From Alphaproteobacteria bacterium (GTDB lineage Bacteria; Pseudomonadota; Alphaproteobacteria; Caulobacterales; Maricaulaceae): a stretch of DNA of 64,000 nucleotides. The stretch spans positions 58,493 to 122,492 of the forward strand of contig JANSXV010000007.1 in the NCBI GenBank assembly GCA_024742735.1. Direction: 5' to 3'. Below are positions 1 through 8,007 of this stretch, in pieces. Numbering within the stretch: position 1 is the stretch's first letter; every line of letters starts with the position of its first letter. Made by a program: the position numbers and the translations under genes. Below the pieces are notes generated by a model that saw only the letters and a list, made by a program, of their open reading frames with translations, was not told the origin of the DNA and ran no database searches.

Positions 1-1097
1 TGAACGATCGTCGAAACTACCGAAAGCCCAAGCCCAACACCGTCGATGGACGCCCCCTCTTTGGCATGCACCTGGACGAAAGGCTCAAAAATATGCTGCA
101 TCTTGTCAGGCTCAATCCCGATACCGGTGTCCTTGACCATGATTTCCACCCCTGGCTCGCTCAGTCCTTTTCCGGAACCACCCGTGTCAGCAAGTTCCCT
201 TATGGAGATCCAAATAAAACCACTTCTTGTATACTTAATCGCGTTCCCAACCAAGTTTGATATAACTTGATAGATTCTAGCTTTATCGCCGATATATGAC
301 GCGTGTATAATATTTTTTACAATAGACACTCCATCATCAATCGCAATCGACGCAATTTGACGATCAAGTAATTCTTCTATTTCATAAAAATTGAAATCTA
401 AGCGCTCTAAGTCAACCGTCTTGCTTTCGATCTTTGATAGATCAATTATGTCATCAACGATTCGCTTCAGTAAATATCCACTCTCTGATATTTGTTTAGA
501 TAATTCGATTGATTTTGCGTCGGGCGCCGATAGTTCCAAAATTTTGGCGAGCCCAAGAATACCATTTAACGGGTTGCGTATTTCGTGTGACACATCTGCT
601 ATTAATTTTGATTTAGCGGCACTCAGGGTTTCCGCACGATCACGTTCTGACTGATAAAATCCAGCCAGCTTGAGTGCGTCTGAACGAAGCTCATCATTGA
701 GTGCGCTCACCACGAACAACTCAGCGGTACAGTCAACGGGGCTAAAATCATCAAACGAATACTGATCGACCGAATCATTCTCCAATATATGGCACGCTAG
801 AACTGCAATGCCTTTATTTTGAAGGGATACAAAACCTCTCATTTTTATATTCGGATCTTTAACAGCCTTCAAATTTATAATATTGCCGTCACGTAGCGCT
901 GAATTACGTGGATTCACCCCTTCTCCTACGGGGCGGAACCAATCAAATACATGGAGTCCAAGAGGAGCACGACCGAAACGCCGGCTCAGAGAGGGTCCTA
1001 GACTTGATATTATACCTTGGTTATCCGTGATGAAGTAAGCAGGGAATAGGCGACCAACTGTGTCGCTCGATAAACGGATAACGTTTGATAGAGACAT
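1..1097 (-). CDS. Histidine kinase with HNOBA-like N-terminal domain, partial (3' end outside window)
   Basis: The reading frame starts with ATG at 1097 on the minus strand and stays open to the left edge, giving 365 residues. Residues about 15-140 resemble the haem-NO-binding-associated (HNOBA) domain: LFPAYFITDNQGII at the start and a MRGFVSL segment near residue 86, followed by a short helix. The kinase core is clear: H-box SHEIRNPLNGI with phospho-acceptor His171, N-box NLVGNAIKYT at 281-290, G1 box DTGIGI at 323-328 and G2 box GVGLGL at 353-358. It begins 2 bases after the stop of the H-NOX gene, so the two are surely co-transcribed. HNOBA and H-NOX domains are known partners in NO sensing, so this is probably the kinase whose activity the H-NOX protein controls. 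A receiver domain or output partner would lie outside the window. The DNA is clearly more AT-rich than most of the window. Confidence 0.9.
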   Translation of the reverse strand, partial: MSLSNVIRLSSDTVGRLFPAYFITDNQGIISSLGPSLSRRFGRAPLGLHVFDWFRPVGEGVNPRNSALRDGNIINLKAVKDPNIKMRGFVSLQNKGIAVLACHILENDSVDQYSFDDFSPVDCTAELFVVSALNDELRSDALKLAGFYQSERDRAETLSAAKSKLIADVSHEIRNPLNGILGLAKILELSAPDAKSIELSKQISESGYLLKRIVDDIIDLSKIESKTVDLERLDFNFYEIEELLDRQIASIAIDDGVSIVKNIIHASYIGDKARIYQVISNLVGNAIKYTRSGFIWISIRELADTGGSGKGLSEPGVEIMVKDTGIGIEPDKMQHIFEPFVQVHAKEGASIDGVGLGLSVVSTIV

Positions 1098-1099
1098 TG

Positions 1100-1639
1100 T
1101 TATGATAAAATTATATTGATTTCGAAAATATGAGAGCCAGATTTATTATCATACGAGACCGTACCGTCGAGCTCGAAGTGGTCTAACAAACCGGCTAGCA
1201 GACCCGATACGAACTCCGAAAGCCCCTCTCTCGGTGATATGTATTCGACAATGAAGTTATTTTCTTCCGATCTTATAAGATCAAATTTTGGTAATGTCGC
1301 ATTCGGCATCGAGATAGATAGCGATTCGTGCATCCTGTTTATGTTCGACAGAAAATCAGTGAGATTTCGCCCGGCCATTGACAGTATTTTTGAATATTGC
1401 GTTTTGGATACATGTTGAACCCAATAACGACCGAATAAATTTAAGAGACGGTCGTGCTCCAAATTCATTTCACTGGCTACGGCATCTATAAGCGCATAGG
1501 TATGACCGTCATCGTAATGATAACCGCTGATGAAATGCTCTTCCGTTAAGCCACTGTTTCTAATTATATCATCCCAGCCGTCGGCCCCGAGCGCCTCTGT
1601 CGCCATCTGCCTGGCGGCAACATGAATCATTCCATACAT
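1100..1639 (-). CDS. H-NOX haem-binding gas sensor (HNOB family)
   Basis: This 179-residue protein belongs to the haem-nitric oxide/oxygen binding family. The chosen start gives the family's characteristic MYG N-terminus; a start 12 codons upstream exists but would add an atypical leader. The Y-x-S-x-R haem-propionate motif is intact (Tyr133, Ser135, Arg137). The proximal haem ligand is most likely His104, in a segment (NINRMHESL...MP...LPKF) that matches the family pattern around the proximal histidine. Length is normal for a stand-alone H-NOX. Bacterial H-NOX proteins bind NO and regulate an adjacent kinase or cyclic-di-GMP enzyme; here the gene directly downstream is an HNOBA-type kinase, separated by 2 bases. 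Whether it also binds O2 cannot be judged with confidence from the sequence. Confidence 0.92.
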   Translation of the reverse strand: MYGMIHVAARQMATEALGADGWDDIIRNSGLTEEHFISGYHYDDGHTYALIDAVASEMNLEHDRLLNLFGRYWVQHVSKTQYSKILSMAGRNLTDFLSNINRMHESLSISMPNATLPKFDLIRSEENNFIVEYISPREGLSEFVSGLLAGLLDHFELDGTVSYDNKSGSHIFEINIILS

Positions 1640-2207
1640 GGCTATATGCGTTCCGAAACGCAGCCTCGCGGGCAATAAGATTTTATTTGTACTCTCGCAT
1701 TTTCGGTATCAGTGATTTCAAATTCGAGGCTGCGGGCTGCCAGATCCATAATGTCATTTGTCGTGCGGGCGCTGGTCGCTTGATGGAACGGAGGCTTAGC
1801 GGGAGGTGCAATTGTACAGTCACAGGCTGAACCTGCATGAATTCTCTTGAGCGTCCCAGTCTTGGACCAATCGACATCCTAGTGCCAGGCCCTGACACTG
1901 ACGGGGCAATAAGCTATCAGGGCAAGGTGCCCTCTTGGCTGCTATAATCGCCTGCGAGGACTCATTGGAATTTGTTCCTATCAGGCACCCTCGCATGTGA
2001 GCAGCTTTAACCCAGCATGGACGCCGTCTCGGGCGCGAATATGGTTTTCTCGGCTTAGCTGCGTTGTCAGCATTCCTATAGGTCTCTTCGCTATTTTCAG
2101 CGCCTTGGAGCCACGCCACGTCAGCAGCCTAGCATTCAGCCAGCCCGACTGCCTTTGGCCGAGATTTGGTAAAGTGGAACCAGCTCGCCAATTATTGAGC
2201 GTTGGCG
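1640..2207. other. 568-base stretch without a recognisable gene
   Basis: Only short overlapping frames without convincing start signals or recognisable protein sequence are present. The stretch should hold the promoter of the H-NOX/kinase pair and the 3' flank of the next minus-strand gene, but no clear hairpin or operator was identified. Confidence 0.5.
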
Positions 2208-2693
2208 TTACCTGGAAGCGATCTTACGCATCACGGGGTCGGCTGCGGATCGGGGCGCCCTCATCCAACGGATTTCGGTTTCGCCTGCCGTGACCGTTGT
2301 GAGCTGTGTTACGACGCTCTTACCGAAAGCCTCTGACGCGTTCGTTAGGTCGTATGGCAGTTCGAGGTCGATGGACAATTCATCACAACCGACTTCGAGG
2401 TCCCGCGCCAATCGGACAGCAGCCGCCTCGGACATCGGGCACCCGAACATGCATGAGCGCATCAAGAGGGAGACGTGGCCATCAGCCTGAGGATTGAGGA
2501 GCAGCATTATGTCCAGGTCGGGCTTCGCAAGTTGGGCGCTAATTTCGCCGAGGATAGCGGATACCGCGGTACCTCCGAGCTGAATTTGCAAGTGCTCCTC
2601 ATCAAGCCAGACCGTCGCGCCTGACGCGCCCTGCGCGTTTGAGATGCTCAACTCTGATCGAGCATTCAAAAACTTTATGTGCATTTCGTTCAT
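2208..2693 (-). CDS. Hypothetical protein, 161 aa
   Basis: I do not recognise this protein. Starting at ATG 2693 (beginning MNEMHIKFLN) gives 161 residues; the frame is open for another 60 codons upstream, but that part is basic and low in protein character, and an AGGGAAGA purine stretch sits upstream of the chosen ATG. The composition is that of a soluble cytoplasmic alpha/beta protein with no signal peptide or membrane segment. Two Cys lie close together (CMFGC near residue 76). The gene points away from the flagellin-like array and toward the NO-sensing pair, with 568 bases between. Confidence 0.55.
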   Translation of the reverse strand: MNEMHIKFLNARSELSISNAQGASGATVWLDEEHLQIQLGGTAVSAILGEISAQLAKPDLDIMLLLNPQADGHVSLLMRSCMFGCPMSEAAAVRLARDLEVGCDELSIDLELPYDLTNASEAFGKSVVTQLTTVTAGETEIRWMRAPRSAADPVMRKIASR

Positions 2694-3067
2694 GATCAGA
2701 TCTTCCCTGAATCTCCGACCGTCATGGTTAGTAAAACCGGCAAAAGAAGTACTTGCTTTGGTCGCAAAAAATTTGTCGCGGTAACTTCTATTGAGACAAG
2801 CGTTATCGGGGCGCACACAAATTTGCCGGGCCCTTTCGCGCCCCGATCGGCAAAACGGCCTCGCCAATCGCATCCATGCCTTACAGAGAAGGCGAGGTCT
2901 CGACTCCCGACTCGATCAGGGCTGAATGGCTCAGGGGCCTTATTCAACACGGTCTTTGAGGCTGTTGTATCCCAAGAAATTTTATGGGGCCCGGCTAACG
3001 CACCGTCCAGTGATGAGGCTTTCAAATGGAAGGCTTAGAATGCGCGACTTCAGAATGAGGTCTGACA
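2694..3067 (+). promoter_or_regulatory. Leader region of the flagellin-like array
   Basis: This gap between divergently oriented genes ends in a block (about 2940-3067) that is a diverged version of the spacers found before every other array gene. Shared elements are TTGTATCCCAA followed by AAATTTT, then GGCCCGGCTAACGC, then GCGACTTCAGAA and a GAGG ribosome-binding site 8 bases before ATG 3068. The conservation suggests a common promoter/leader. I could not fit it securely to a known sigma-factor consensus. Confidence 0.5.
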
Positions 3068-4558
3068 ATGGTGGACATATCTGCCTATGCACCGTCGCTC
3101 TCCGCAGTGGGAGCCGCGCGAACAGCCACCGCTTCAGCGGACAAAGTCGCCACCGGCTATGGTGAGCGACCGACCTTTCGTGATGATGCTGTAACTGCCG
3201 GTTCGGCAACACGAGCCATGACCAGCAAGATCAGCCGGCTCAACGATGTACGCGCGCTAGAGCGCATTGAAGGCAATCTGGATGTCACCCTCGCCGCGAC
3301 AGATGGGATCAATGACCTCCTCAGCGAGATGATGTCTGTGGCTGCGAATCTGCAGGATCAAAGCTTGTCCGCCGAAATGCGCACCAGCCTCATCGGTGAG
3401 TTCGACAAGCTTGGCGCTCGCATCGATGAACTGACCGAAATGGCCAGCTTAGGTGGCCGAAACCTCATCAATCCCGATGCGTCACAAATCTCAGGTGATT
3501 TGGAGCTGCCCGATGGTCAGGTGGTGGAGGCAAAGGACCTACGTCTGAATAAAGGGCGAATTCTCTCGATTGGGGCGGTCCAAGAGAGCCTCCAGTACAC
3601 AATCGCGTTTAATGGTAGCACTGCGGTAGAGACGCATAATGGCGCCGCCCCAATGCCCGCTCCAACGACTGCAGGGTATCCACCGGTATACGGAGAAGGA
3701 CCGACCGGAAGCCAAGCGCTAAATGGCAATGGCCGAGTACAATACCTACTCGATGGGCCAAATGCCGCCACAAATGAAATCACGATTAGCATGTCCTTGA
3801 AGCAAGGGCTTCATGGCCTGAACAATGCGCTCCAATTTACGAATAACACCGATCAAATTGAAGCCCACTTTCACAATCAAAGATTGTTTATTAGGCACAA
3901 TGGTGTTGGAATACAGAATATTGCAACTGGGTTGGACTGGTTTCGATTTTCAATGTCTATTGATGAATCGGGCTCCGCTTCCGTTTATAAAGATGGCGAG
4001 GTTTTCGCGAACTTTATGTTAACCAACCCAATTGGTGGTGATGACTTCAACCCAAAGCGAATTTGGTTCGAAGGAAATGGTGCACAGGATGACGTGTCCA
4101 TCCATTCTGTCGCCCTGTCCAAAGCGGAGATAGAGCAAGCTGATAGATGGTCCGCTATCGGGGTGCAAAACTGGAGCAATTGGCGAGACTCTGGGCGATG
4201 GGACTTGGTTGGTGTCGACCTACAACAGTCCGTCAAAAGCCTCGCAGCCGTTGAAGCATCGATCGGCGGCGCGGCCCGGACAGCTGAACTCAAAGCCCAG
4301 ATTCAGCAGCGCATGGTGGACGCCATCGATAGCGCCGCTGCGCGACTGGTGAACAAGGATATCGATCGCCTGGGTTCGCTGCGGGCGGCCGGCGCGGTGC
4401 GCGAACAGCTCGCCCAGGCCATGATGCAAAGTCAGACCACCACCCTGTCAGCTCAAACCAGCCTGTTCTCGAATGCCCTTGGCCTTTTTGACTCCATGAA
4501 TATCGGTGGCTTCCGCCCCATGGGACTTGAAACGGCAGGAGCACGTGGCGGGCTGTAG
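3068..4558 (+). CDS. Flagellin-like filament protein with LamG/ConA-like insert (array copy 1, type A)
   Basis: This 496-residue protein has flagellin-like terminal helices. The N-terminal part (about 1-170) contains ATGYG, RDDAV and an ATDGINDLLSEM helix, then ELTEMASLGGRNLINP, which echo the flagellin motifs STG, DDAAG, DGI and the F-N-G-x-L-L segment. The C-terminal part (about 375-496) has the heptad pattern of flagellin D1/D0 (ARLVNKDIDRLGSLRAAGAVREQLAQAMMQSQ). Between them (about 175-370) lies a beta-rich domain containing WFRFSMSIDESGSASVYKDGE and DDVSIHSVALSKAEIEQA, the typical endings of LamG/ConA-like lectin domains. Unlike classical flagellins it ends in a Gly/Arg-rich tail, NIGGFRPMGLETAGARGGL. 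Start chosen from the conserved ATGGTGGA(C/T)AT and GAGG site. The protein likely forms or decorates an extracellular filament; sugar binding is inferred from fold resemblance only. Confidence 0.7.
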   Translation: MVDISAYAPSLSAVGAARTATASADKVATGYGERPTFRDDAVTAGSATRAMTSKISRLNDVRALERIEGNLDVTLAATDGINDLLSEMMSVAANLQDQSLSAEMRTSLIGEFDKLGARIDELTEMASLGGRNLINPDASQISGDLELPDGQVVEAKDLRLNKGRILSIGAVQESLQYTIAFNGSTAVETHNGAAPMPAPTTAGYPPVYGEGPTGSQALNGNGRVQYLLDGPNAATNEITISMSLKQGLHGLNNALQFTNNTDQIEAHFHNQRLFIRHNGVGIQNIATGLDWFRFSMSIDESGSASVYKDGEVFANFMLTNPIGGDDFNPKRIWFEGNGAQDDVSIHSVALSKAEIEQADRWSAIGVQNWSNWRDSGRWDLVGVDLQQSVKSLAAVEASIGGAARTAELKAQIQQRMVDAIDSAAARLVNKDIDRLGSLRAAGAVREQLAQAMMQSQTTTLSAQTSLFSNALGLFDSMNIGGFRPMGLETAGARGGL

Positions 4559-4687
4559 CGCTCATTGAGGCCACACATCTCTTTTGTATTCCAATAAATT
4601 TTGGCCGGTTCAGCTAATCCACGGTCCATCGATCGGGCTTATCGGTTGTAAGCTTAGAAGTGCGTGACTTCAGAACGAGGTCTTACC
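4559..4687 (+). promoter_or_regulatory. Array spacer, version 1 (before copy 2)
   Basis: This 129-base spacer is nearly identical to those at 7879-8007 and 9583-9711. It holds TTTTGTATTCCAATAAATTTTGG, an imperfect AT-rich middle, TGCGTGACTTCAGAACGAGG and the ATG context. It probably contains a promoter for each copy, or a processing/translation signal if the array is one transcript. Confidence 0.5.
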
Positions 4688-6235
4688 ATGGTGGATATAT
4701 CCGCCTACGCACCGTCCCTTGCAGCAGTGGGAGCGGCGCGCACAGACACCGCTTCAGCGGTCAAAGTCGCCACCAGCTATGGTGAGCGGCCAACCTTTCG
4801 TGATGATGCCGTAACGGCTGCTTCGGCAACGCGAGCCATGACCAGCAAGATCAGCCGGCTCAACGAAATGCGTGCACTTGGACGCGTTGATGGCTTACTG
4901 GATGTCACGCTTGCCGCGACAGACGCCATCGTCGACACCCTGACCGAAATGAAAACGCTTGCAGCGCGTCTACAGGACCAGAGCCTGTCAGACGACATGC
5001 GAGCGACACTCTCCAATGAGTACAACAAGCTGCTGCCCCGCATCGATGAATTGACCGAAATGGCCAGCTTCGGCGGCCGAAACCTCATCAATCCCGATGC
5101 GTCACAAATCTCAGGTGATCTAGAACTGCCAGATGGCCAAGTGGTGGAAGCAAGGGATTTGAGGAACGGGCAAGGACAGATTCTTGCGCTTACGGGCAAC
5201 AGTGAAAGCGAGGCTGGAGGCAATGATTCAGAGGTTCTGGCCCCGTTTATCGATGATCTCAGCGGCGCTTTTGCATTTGAGGGCGATTTAAATCAGGTCG
5301 GTATCGGTAAAGACACCCTCTCACCTGTAACCATTGGTCCATATTCTTTCTCCAATGGAGGATTAGAGACGGCTGGGGGCGTGTTTATCGCTTCACCCGC
5401 TTACGCCGCTCAGACGACCTTCCTCAATATAAATGCGCTAAGCGGCGGAGACGTAGCAGAGCTCACTTTCGGCAGTGACACCATCACCATTAGTATTGGT
5501 GGTTCTGGTGCTGGCCCGTCTCTCAACGTTGATGCAGAGCTCGCAGGAGAGATTTTTTCAGGCGGTTTGGGTAATCTAGCTGGATCATCCTCAGGAGTGC
5601 TTGGGATCACATACCAAGCCGCTCCGGGAGAAACGGCCGTGAGAGTTTATGTTAGCCCAAGCAGCGGCGTGGAGTTCAAAGGCCCGGGACAGTTGCCCCA
5701 AGGACATAGCTCCAATGGCTTAACCCTGCAAAGCGCAGCGCGTTTCAATGACGTTGCGATATATGAAGGGAGCATGAGCCAACCCGAGGTGGCTGCCGTT
5801 ATGGCCAGCATGGCTTCAGGGGTTGAGAACTGGGTATCTGGCTCAGGTGGTGGAAGTGGAGGCGGAAGCTTTGAATGGGATGCGGTGAATGCCGCCCTAG
5901 ACGTTTCCCTATCGAATGTTCTGGCCGCACAAGCCGAGTATGGCGGCGCAGCCCGTACAGCTGAACTCAAGTCTCAGATCCAGCAACGCATGGTGGACGC
6001 CATCGACAGCGCAACGGCGCGACTGGTCAATCGAGACATCGATCGGCTTGGCGCATTGCGGGCTGCAGGTGAAGTGCGCGAGCAGCTCGCTCAGGCCATG
6101 ATGCAAAGCCAGACGACCACCCTGTCAGCACAAACCAGCTTGTTCTCCAATGCCCTTGGCCTCTTTGACTCCATGAATATCGGTGGCTTCCGCCCCATAG
6201 GACTTGAAACGGCAGGAGCACGTGGCGGGCTGTAG
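4688..6235 (+). CDS. Flagellin-like filament protein with LamG/ConA-like insert (array copy 2, type B)
   Basis: This 515-residue member keeps the N-terminal helices of copy 1, but with the variant DTLTEMKTLAARLQDQ and NEYNKLLPRIDELTEM shared with copies 3 and 4. The variable middle (about 182-378) differs completely from copy 1. It begins FIDDLSGAFAFEGDLNQVG, is rich in Gly, Ser and beta-strands, and ends with FNDVAIYEGSMSQPEVAAVM, a classic LamG/ConA-like terminal strand. A natural Gly-Ser hinge, SGSGGGSGGGS, links it to the C-terminal flagellin-like helices (about 392-515). The start at 4688 has GAGG 8 bases upstream; an in-frame ATG 24 bases earlier lies within the conserved leader and is less likely. 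The closest relative in the array is copy 4. Confidence 0.7.
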   Translation: MVDISAYAPSLAAVGAARTDTASAVKVATSYGERPTFRDDAVTAASATRAMTSKISRLNEMRALGRVDGLLDVTLAATDAIVDTLTEMKTLAARLQDQSLSDDMRATLSNEYNKLLPRIDELTEMASFGGRNLINPDASQISGDLELPDGQVVEARDLRNGQGQILALTGNSESEAGGNDSEVLAPFIDDLSGAFAFEGDLNQVGIGKDTLSPVTIGPYSFSNGGLETAGGVFIASPAYAAQTTFLNINALSGGDVAELTFGSDTITISIGGSGAGPSLNVDAELAGEIFSGGLGNLAGSSSGVLGITYQAAPGETAVRVYVSPSSGVEFKGPGQLPQGHSSNGLTLQSAARFNDVAIYEGSMSQPEVAAVMASMASGVENWVSGSGGGSGGGSFEWDAVNAALDVSLSNVLAAQAEYGGAARTAELKSQIQQRMVDAIDSATARLVNRDIDRLGALRAAGEVREQLAQAMMQSQTTTLSAQTSLFSNALGLFDSMNIGGFRPIGLETAGARGGL

Positions 6236-6375
6236 CGCTCATTGAGGCTACACATCCCTTTTGTATCCCAATAAAATTTGCCGAGTCCGGCTGACGCGGT
6301 GTCAAGCCACTGGGCCTATCCGTTACGGGTTACGGTGCACTTCAGTGCGCCCGGGTTTTGGAACGGAGTCCGGTG
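6236..6375 (+). promoter_or_regulatory. Array spacer, version 2 (before copy 3)
   Basis: This spacer begins like the others (TTTTGTATCCCAATAAAATTTG) but has a different second half (GTTACGGTGCACTTCAGTGCGCCCG...GGAACGGAG) shared only with the remnant leader at 11217-11356. The array therefore uses two leader types. Confidence 0.5.
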
Positions 6376-7878
6376 ATGGTGGACATATCCGCCTATGCAC
6401 CGCCGCTCTCTGCAGTGGGGGCGGCTCGAACAGCCACCGCTTCAGCGGTCAATGTCGCCACAAGCTATGGTGAGCGCCCGTCATTCCGTGATGACGCCGT
6501 GACCGCCAGCGCCGCAACCCGGGCCATGAGCAGCAAGACCAGCCGGCTCAACGACGTGCGTGCACTTGAACGCGTTGATGGATTGCTGGATGTCACGCTG
6601 GCAACAACAGATGCCATTGTCGACACCCTGACTGAAATGAAAACGCTTGCAGTCCGCCTGCAGGACCAGAGCCTGTCAGACGACATGCGAGCGACCCTCA
6701 CTCATGAGTACAACAAGCTCCTGCCCCGTATTGATGAGCTGACCGAAGTGGCCAGCTTCGGCGGCCGCAACCTTATCAATCCCGCGGCCGCACAAATCTC
6801 AGGCGATCTGGAACTGCCCGGTGGCCAAATGGTGGAAGCAAGGGATTTGCGGTCCGGCCGGGGCGTCGTGGAGGCTCTTGATCCCCCGATCAAAGCTGAA
6901 GCAGATGAGCTCATGGCTGCGTTCGCCCTCGACGGATCGCTCGCGCCGCAGCCCTTCGGGGCCGGGGGCATGACCTCGAACATGGCGCGGGGAGGAAGCA
7001 GCAGCTTCGAGTACATCACCCGGGAGCGGGGCGATCTCGCCATGAAAAAAAATGGCACCTATCACGACCTGAAATTCACTCCGAAAGCCGCATCAGGCTT
7101 CATGGGATCATTCAAGGCCCACGCTCAGGGAAGCCTTTTCCAATACGACTATGGCGGCCAGAGGATTGTCTTCAGCCTCAATTTGAATGACGAGCTCGAA
7201 GTGCTCCGAAATGGTGCTTCTATTGCTGCAACGCAAATCGATGTTGGTGAATGGAACCAGATCGGATTGGTTAATCTTCCGTCCGGTGACCTGTCAGTTT
7301 ACCTCAACGGGCATCGCATCACCGCGTTTTCGTACACCCCACCCTCCACGCCGACGACAATCAGCCTTCTGATGCACGCTGGGGCGACCTATGACGATGT
7401 GGCGGTCTATGGAAGTGATACTGCGGAAACCTGGGATGATACGACAATCCCGGGAGTTATGGCCGCCGCGCGCGCGGGCATCCACAACTGGAGCGAAGAC
7501 CGTCCGACAGCCAGCAGTTGGGCCTCGGTCGCTGAGCGGGTTTCCGCCTCCTTATCGAACGTCCAAGCTGTGCAGGCTTCGATTGGCGGCGCTGCCCGGA
7601 CAGCGGAGCTGAAAGCGGAGCTTCAGCAGCGGATGGTGGATGCTATCGACACTGCTGCGGCCCGACTGGTGAACAGAGATATTGATCGCCTGGGTGCGCT
7701 GCGGGCGGCCGGCGAGGTGCGCGAGCAACTGGGTCAAGCCATGATGCAAAGCCAGACGACCACCCTGTCAGCACAAACCAGCCTGTTCTCCAATGCGCTT
7801 GGTCTCTTTGACTCTATGAATATCGGTGGCTTCCGCCCCATGGGCCTTGAAACGGCAGGAGCACGTGGCGGGCTGTAG
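6376..7878 (+). CDS. Flagellin-like filament protein with LamG-like insert (array copy 3, type C)
   Basis: This 500-residue member has the copy 2/4-type N-terminal helices and the common C-terminal region (about 375-500). Its middle (about 172-370) is a third, unrelated-looking jelly-roll. It includes a passage around GEWNQIGLVNLPSGDLSVYLNGHRI, the hallmark of LamG/pentraxin-like domains (a Trp, a central strand, then a Y-x-N-G turn), followed by YDDVAVYGSD. It ends in AGIHNWSED, paralleling GVENW and GVQNW in the other copies. The start at 6376 has CGGAG upstream; a frame extension of 6 codons exists but breaks the conserved MVDISAY N-terminus. No signal peptide is visible, as expected for flagellin-type export. 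Confidence 0.7.
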   Translation: MVDISAYAPPLSAVGAARTATASAVNVATSYGERPSFRDDAVTASAATRAMSSKTSRLNDVRALERVDGLLDVTLATTDAIVDTLTEMKTLAVRLQDQSLSDDMRATLTHEYNKLLPRIDELTEVASFGGRNLINPAAAQISGDLELPGGQMVEARDLRSGRGVVEALDPPIKAEADELMAAFALDGSLAPQPFGAGGMTSNMARGGSSSFEYITRERGDLAMKKNGTYHDLKFTPKAASGFMGSFKAHAQGSLFQYDYGGQRIVFSLNLNDELEVLRNGASIAATQIDVGEWNQIGLVNLPSGDLSVYLNGHRITAFSYTPPSTPTTISLLMHAGATYDDVAVYGSDTAETWDDTTIPGVMAAARAGIHNWSEDRPTASSWASVAERVSASLSNVQAVQASIGGAARTAELKAELQQRMVDAIDTAAARLVNRDIDRLGALRAAGEVREQLGQAMMQSQTTTLSAQTSLFSNALGLFDSMNIGGFRPMGLETAGARGGL

Positions 7879-8007
7879 CGCTCATTGAAGCCACACATCT
7901 CTTTTGTATTCCAATAAATTTTGGTCAGTTCAGCTAATCCGCGGTCCATCGATAGGCCTTATCTGTTGTAGGCGTAGAAGTGCGTGACTTCAGAACGAGG
8001 TCTTACC
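7879..8007 (+). promoter_or_regulatory. Array spacer, version 1 (before copy 4)
   Basis: This is nearly base-for-base the same as the spacer at 4559-4687, including the TTCCAATAAATTTTGG core and GACTTCAGAACGAGG before the start codon. Confidence 0.5.
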
